Positions 61,010 through 64,000 of a DNA stretch of 64,000 nt are shown one piece after another. Every line of letters starts with the position of its first letter. Within the stretch, counting starts at the first letter, position 1. The position numbers and the translations under genes were made by a program. Source of the DNA: VRUE01 sp963805455 (GTDB taxonomy: Bacteria > Actinomycetota > Thermoleophilia > Solirubrobacterales > 70-9); the NCBI GenBank assembly GCA_963805455.1, contig CAWDUJ010000001.1:124001-188000 (forward strand), given 5' to 3'. Under the pieces are notes generated by a model. It saw nothing but the letters and a program-made list of their open reading frames with translations. It had not been told where the DNA came from and made no database searches.

Positions 61010-61024
61010 GCCGACCTCCTGGGT
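61010..61024. repeat. Direct repeat of the tRNA-like strand
   Basis: GCCGACCTCCTGGGT at 61010-61024 repeats 60818-60832 exactly; flanking bases are also related (GTGGAGG, then GAACTG or CAAGATG before it). The two copies are 192 bp apart. Confidence 0.6.
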
Positions 61025-61075
61025 ACGGTCATTCAGTCGCTGCGTCGGCCGACCGCAACCCAGGCAGTGCGCGCG

Positions 61076-61681
61076 TTACGCCTTGACCCGGGAGCGGGCC
61101 ACAGGCGCCGGTGCGAGCCGCGGGACCGGTTTGACTAGGCGTGGGGACCGGCGGCCGTAGCGTGCGACCAGAAGTACCAGGACCACCGCCGAGCTGGCGA
61201 TGACCATCGTCCGGAACCAGGAGCTGGTGCCGTCGGTTCCCGAGCCGAGCGAGTGGGCGACGGCGAGGATAAAGACCACGACGGTGGCGCGGTGTATTTG
61301 TCGCCAGCGGCGGGCGCCGATTCGACGCCGCAGGTAGAAGGTCGGGCCGAGGATCAGGGCAAGGTACCCGGCGAGGATCCCGAGGCCGGTCCAGACTGGG
61401 CGGTATTCGAGCGTGAACGGGATCGTGATGCCGGTGATGCCTGGTTTCAGCCAGGCATCACCAAGCATGAGGACGCCATGGGCGCCGATCGCAACGAGCG
61501 CCGCCAGCGCCACCTGCTCGTGGATTTTGACCAAGTTGCGCTTCACCCCCGGTTTACGGGCCAGTTTCGAGGCCATCAGGAGCCCCAGGATCACGGCGGT
61601 CGTGATCAGGACGAAGGCAACGATTCCAGCCGAGCGCGCGGCCAGCCACCAGGGGTAGTTGGCGGGATCGGGCTCAGTCAC
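61076..61681 (-). CDS. Ferric-reductase-like membrane protein (heme-b type)
   Basis: About 201 residues from GTG 61681 (GGAG ten bases upstream). Five to six membrane helices: SAGIVAFVLITTAVILGLLM, VALAALVAIGAHGVLMLGD, WTGLGILAGYLALILGPTFY, ATVVVFILAVAHSLGSG. Four candidate heme histidines are arranged as H..H pairs (VKIHEQVALAALVAIGAHGV and RQIHRATVVVFILAVAHSLG), as in ferric-reductase-like transmembrane proteins. No FAD/NAD domain is fused, so electrons may come from the ferredoxin system encoded upstream in the same cluster. Confidence 0.78.
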   Translation of the reverse strand: MTEPDPANYPWWLAARSAGIVAFVLITTAVILGLLMASKLARKPGVKRNLVKIHEQVALAALVAIGAHGVLMLGDAWLKPGITGITIPFTLEYRPVWTGLGILAGYLALILGPTFYLRRRIGARRWRQIHRATVVVFILAVAHSLGSGTDGTSSWFRTMVIASSAVVLVLLVARYGRRSPRLVKPVPRLAPAPVARSRVKA

Positions 61682-61910
61682 CTCGGCCACTCTCCTTCGG
61701 CTCGGAGCCGCCCTCGCTGTCGGCCGGGGCGGTCCGGCTCGGCACGGCATTGGTCGGCCCCTTCACCGAGATCGTCGTCGGACCGCTGAACATGGCGTAG
61801 GCGGCGAGGGCGGCGAGGGCGATGAGCATGGTGACCGCCGCGACCCGGATCGAAAGGCTCGGCCCTTCGGCGACAGGCGATGCGACGGGCTTTGACGAGG
61901 TCGCGCTCAC
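61674..61910 (-). CDS. Small single-span membrane protein, unknown
   Basis: 78 residues with one membrane helix (VAAVTMLIALAALAAYAMF) near residues 23-41, then a Thr/Ser/Pro-rich extracytoplasmic stretch with SGPTTISVKGPTNAVPS. Overlaps the ferric-reductase-like gene by eight bases, and its ATG overlaps the upstream stop. No family recognised. Confidence 0.6.
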   Translation of the reverse strand: MSATSSKPVASPVAEGPSLSIRVAAVTMLIALAALAAYAMFSGPTTISVKGPTNAVPSRTAPADSEGGSEPKESGRGD

Positions 61911-62176
61911 GGTGGCGGCACCGGTGAGGTTCGGCTGACGATCGTCGTCGCCTGCTGAGTCTGGGTTCCCTTGGTGCCCTTGACCGTGGCTTCGCCGGTA
62001 ACGGGGGCCACCAACCCTGGTCCGAGCGCTGGATCCCTGCCGCTGCGGACCTGGATCGCAAGCAGGGTGAGGACGACGAGGAAGAGGCCGAGGGTGGCGG
62101 TGATCACAGCCAGCGCGCGGCCGGGTGGGCGGCTGCGCTTGGGTGCGGTCTTCGTCTGGGCGGTCTGCTCTGCCAT
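61907..62176 (-). CDS. Small single-span membrane protein, unknown
   Basis: 89 residues from ATG 62176 (MAEQTAQTKTAPKR). A membrane helix (LAVITATLGLFLVVLTLLAI) follows a basic N-terminus; the outside tail contains GPGLVAPVTGEATVKGTKGT. Topology is like the next gene's product, so the two may be paralogous partners. A longer start at 62197 would overlap the lipoprotein gene. Confidence 0.6.
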   Translation of the reverse strand: MAEQTAQTKTAPKRSRPPGRALAVITATLGLFLVVLTLLAIQVRSGRDPALGPGLVAPVTGEATVKGTKGTQTQQATTIVSRTSPVPPP

Positions 62177-62183
62177 CAGAAGC

Positions 62184-62747
62184 TCATCCCTCTCCACATA
62201 TCTGGAATCCGTAGCCGCGGGCGAAGCCCGTCAGCGCCTGCGACGAGCTATCGAGCTCGCCGCGCAGGCGCGTCAGTTTCGGAACGTCGACCGCGATCAG
62301 CGCGGCTTTGATTTCTCGCCGTAGGGCGAGCTGGTGCCTGATCGGGTCGTAGACGTTTGCTTTCAGCGCCGCTGCTTCTCCCGCCGGCTCGCCGGCTTTT
62401 TCGATCCGCCGCAGCTCTTTCCAGCCAAGGGAGATCGTGCCCTCGTACTCCTTCGCCGCTTCCTCGGGTCGGCCGGCGGAGCCGACCCGCCGCTGGTCGC
62501 GAACGCGCTCGGTGTCAAAGCGCTCACAGACCGAGTCAATCTCCCTGACGTAAGCTCGACGGCTGGGGTCGGTGATCCTGCTGACGTGGATCGAACCTCC
62601 CCCGGAGGGCTGTGGCGCTGGCACGGTTTCCGCCTGGCCAGCCGATTCAGACGTCTCGCTCTCGGCCCGGCGACTGTCGCCGCCACAGCCGGCGACGATC
62701 CCTACCAAGAGGCAGAGAGTCGCGACGAGTGAGATGCGAGCGACCAT
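62184..62747 (-). CDS. Putative lipoprotein, unknown function
   Basis: 187 residues. Signal peptide LVATLCLLVGIVAGCGGD with a VAGC lipobox. The mature part is helical: YVREIDSVCERFDTERV, EYEGTISLGWKELRRIEKAG and PIRHQLALRREIKAALIAVD. Two further cysteines (one early in the helical part, one at the C-terminal ICGEG) might pair. Cell-surface anchored, probably accessory to the redox cluster. Confidence 0.75.
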   Translation of the reverse strand: MVARISLVATLCLLVGIVAGCGGDSRRAESETSESAGQAETVPAPQPSGGGSIHVSRITDPSRRAYVREIDSVCERFDTERVRDQRRVGSAGRPEEAAKEYEGTISLGWKELRRIEKAGEPAGEAAALKANVYDPIRHQLALRREIKAALIAVDVPKLTRLRGELDSSSQALTGFARGYGFQICGEG

Positions 62748-62754
62748 CTTCGGG

Positions 62755-62961
62755 CTAGGGGTAGACCTGCTCGCCGCTGTCGGCGTCGACGACGACGATC
62801 GCGACCGAGGGGCAGGCCTCCGCCGCCTCCATGACCAACTCGGGAGGACCCTCGCCGATCACGTGGGCGACGTCGTTCAGCGCGAACACCGCCGGCGCGA
62901 TCTCGACACAGTCGCCGTGGGCGGCGCAGGCGCTCTCGTCAATTTGGGGCAGGTATCTCAT
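62755..62961 (-). CDS. Small ferredoxin, [3Fe-4S]-type
   Basis: 68 residues. Three cysteines in the pattern CAAHGDC...CP (Cys-x5-Cys early and Cys in EACPSVAI), with His where the second cluster cysteine would be, as in ferredoxins serving cytochromes P450. So a 3Fe-4S cluster is expected. Starts 23 bases inside the end of the reductase gene; the lipoprotein gene follows. Confidence 0.85.
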   Translation of the reverse strand: MRYLPQIDESACAAHGDCVEIAPAVFALNDVAHVIGEGPPELVMEAAEACPSVAIVVVDADSGEQVYP

Positions 62962-64000
62962 CGGTGCTCCTCGCTCCTAGTAGGACGGTGGACTGTTCGA
63001 GCGCCTGGCGCAGGCGCGGGATCGATCGCGGTTGGTCGACAGCCATTCCGGCGACCGCAACTCCGCTCTGGCTGACGATCGCGGTGAACTCGGGGGTTTC
63101 GAGGTCGCCGGTGATCTCGACCTCCTCACCCTTGCTCGCGTCGCCGATCAGCTGGATGCGATGGCCGAACTGGTCGGTCCAGAAGGAGGGAAGAGTCGTG
63201 GGCAGGGGGTCGAGGCCGAGGATCGCGCGGGCGACCTGAGCGCCCTGACGCGTCGCTGCCTCCCAATGCTCACTGCGCACGTATTGCTCGCTGAGCGGGT
63301 TGAAGATCCGGGCCGCGTCACCGGCCACGTAGACGTCCGACGCCTTGGTCCGGCCCCCGGCGTCGGCGCGCACGCCTTCGGTTTCGAGTCCGCTTCCCTC
63401 GAGCCACTCGGTGGCGGGTTCGATGCCGATCCCGACCACCAGCGCGTCGCATTCGAGCCGGCGCCCGTCGGTCAGCTGGACCCACTCGGCGCCACCCGGC
63501 CCCTCACCGAACCTGGCGACGTGGGCGGACAGCATCAGCTCGACGCCTTCGGAGCGATGGAGCGAGACGAACCAGTCGCCTAGCTCAGGCGGCAAGACCC
63601 TCGAGAGTGCTGCGGGGGCTGCCTCAAGGACGGTGACCTCGGCGCCGCGTTGACGTGCGGTTGCCGCGACCTCGAGGCCGATGAAGCCGGCGCCGACGAT
63701 GATCAGGCGGGTGCCACGCTCGAGGGCGGCGGCCAGCCGGGTCGCGTCCTCCACGGTGCGCAGAAGGTGGGTGTTGGCGAAGTGCTCGGTTCCGGGGAGC
63801 GGGCGGGGGCGGCTGCCGGTGGCGATCACCGCCGAGTCGTAGGTGAGGGTCGATCCCGAGGCGAGGGTGATCGTCTTGATTCCCGGATCGAGGGCTACCG
63901 CCCGCTCGCCCAGCAGGAGCTCGACCGAGTGATCCTCGTACCAATCAGCCGGTCGCAGGCTGAGCGAGTCCGGATCGCGGTCACCGGTGAGGACGCCCTT
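62939..64000 (-). CDS. Ferredoxin reductase-type NAD(P)/FAD oxidoreductase, partial (5' end beyond window)
   Basis: At least 353 residues visible; the frame is still open at base 64000. Pyridine-nucleotide fold RLIIVGAGFIGLEVAATARQ with VTVLEAA, FAD site SDVYVAGDAARI, and a Reductase_C-type C-terminal domain (SFWTDQFGHRIQLIGDAS). The family passes electrons from NAD(P)H to small ferredoxins for Rieske oxygenases or P450s, which fits the ferredoxin gene next door. The true start lies right of the window. Confidence 0.9.
   Translation of the reverse strand, partial: KGVLTGDRDPDSLSLRPADWYEDHSVELLLGERAVALDPGIKTITLASGSTLTYDSAVIATGSRPRPLPGTEHFANTHLLRTVEDATRLAAALERGTRLIIVGAGFIGLEVAATARQRGAEVTVLEAAPAALSRVLPPELGDWFVSLHRSEGVELMLSAHVARFGEGPGGAEWVQLTDGRRLECDALVVGIGIEPATEWLEGSGLETEGVRADAGGRTKASDVYVAGDAARIFNPLSEQYVRSEHWEAATRQGAQVARAILGLDPLPTTLPSFWTDQFGHRIQLIGDASKGEEVEITGDLETPEFTAIVSQSGVAVAGMAVDQPRSIPRLRQALEQSTVLLGARSTDEIPAPN

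Larger units (their letters stand above)
60623..61075. other. Gene-free interval with tRNA-like debris
   Basis: 453 bp without a credible gene. Contains GTACTAA twice (around 60656-60673, GTACTAAATGGGTACTAA), a tRNA-like fold on the minus strand (60796-60862) and a second copy of its anticodon/T-arm strand at ~60998-61024. Such debris downstream of a tRNA gene is typical of former integration sites, but no integrase is present. Confidence 0.6.

Overview
The window is a 64 kb piece of a very GC-rich chromosome with strong G/C third-position bias, many GTG/TTG starts and tightly overlapping genes. Gene order (rsmI-metG-tatD-rsmA-ispE; glmU-prs; L25-pth-enoyl-CoA hydratase; mfd-SurA-like-eno-ftsB; ppx) and protein flavour point to a high-GC actinobacterium, most likely class Thermoleophilia (Solirubrobacterales-like). 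That placement is inference from gene content; there is no rRNA gene here.

Layout. 1-9.3 kb: translation and isoprenoid housekeeping (rsmI 3' end, metG, tatD, rsmA, ispE), a lactate-oxidase-type flavoenzyme, a DedA-PAP2 fusion and a PucR-type regulator, then tRNA-Gln(TTG). 9.4-19.2 kb: HdeD-like protein, glmU, prs, phosphodiesterase, methyltransferase, ABC1 kinase, ribosomal L25, pth and an enoyl-CoA hydratase. 19.3-35.8 kb: secreted beta-helix protein, a frameshifted epimerase, NodB-type deacetylase, mfd, SurA-like foldase, enolase, FtsB-like protein, a large GT-C-like membrane protein, nuclease and class I aldolase. 35.8-43.5 kb: zinc-ribbon rhomboid-like protein lacking catalytic residues, metallo-hydrolase, R2lox-like oxidase, sigma factor with fused zinc-finger and membrane segment, tRNA-Leu(TAA), a ThDP enzyme and ppx. 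43.5-60.2 kb: a co-directional catabolic and transport block of about 17 genes. 60.2-64 kb: frameshifted GNAT, initiator tRNA, tRNA-like debris, and a minus-strand redox cluster (ferredoxin reductase, ferredoxin, lipoprotein, two small membrane proteins, b-type-heme-like membrane protein) that runs off the right edge.

The catabolic block looks like one regulon. It has a GntR/FCD repressor-type regulator and four copies of a 12-bp operator-like site (GGTCATCA followed by GACC-like) placed at -10-like hexamers before SnoaL, ridA, a DUF1080-like gene and the ABC-transporter binding protein. Its enzymes form a logical chain: DadA-like amine oxidation, RidA imine hydrolysis, 4-hydroxy-2-oxoacid aldolase, acylating aldehyde dehydrogenase. 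Beside them are a four-carbon acid sugar kinase, a class II aldolase, a DSD1-fold PLP enzyme, an SDR and an SMP-30 lactonase. I infer import and breakdown of a gamma-hydroxy amino acid or related compound; the true substrate is unknown.

The most unusual signal is a dispersed element of about 65-72 bp seen four times (569, 3879, 11656, 36623), each time just upstream of a plus-strand gene. Three copies read as a 22-23 codon micro-ORF starting MSAERA, two of which end in a stop codon overlapping the downstream start. Other oddities are a pth gene whose best start codon is ATC, two single-base frameshifts, an 18-bp perfect inverted repeat, and GAA/AAA-rich codon use in the exported proteins.
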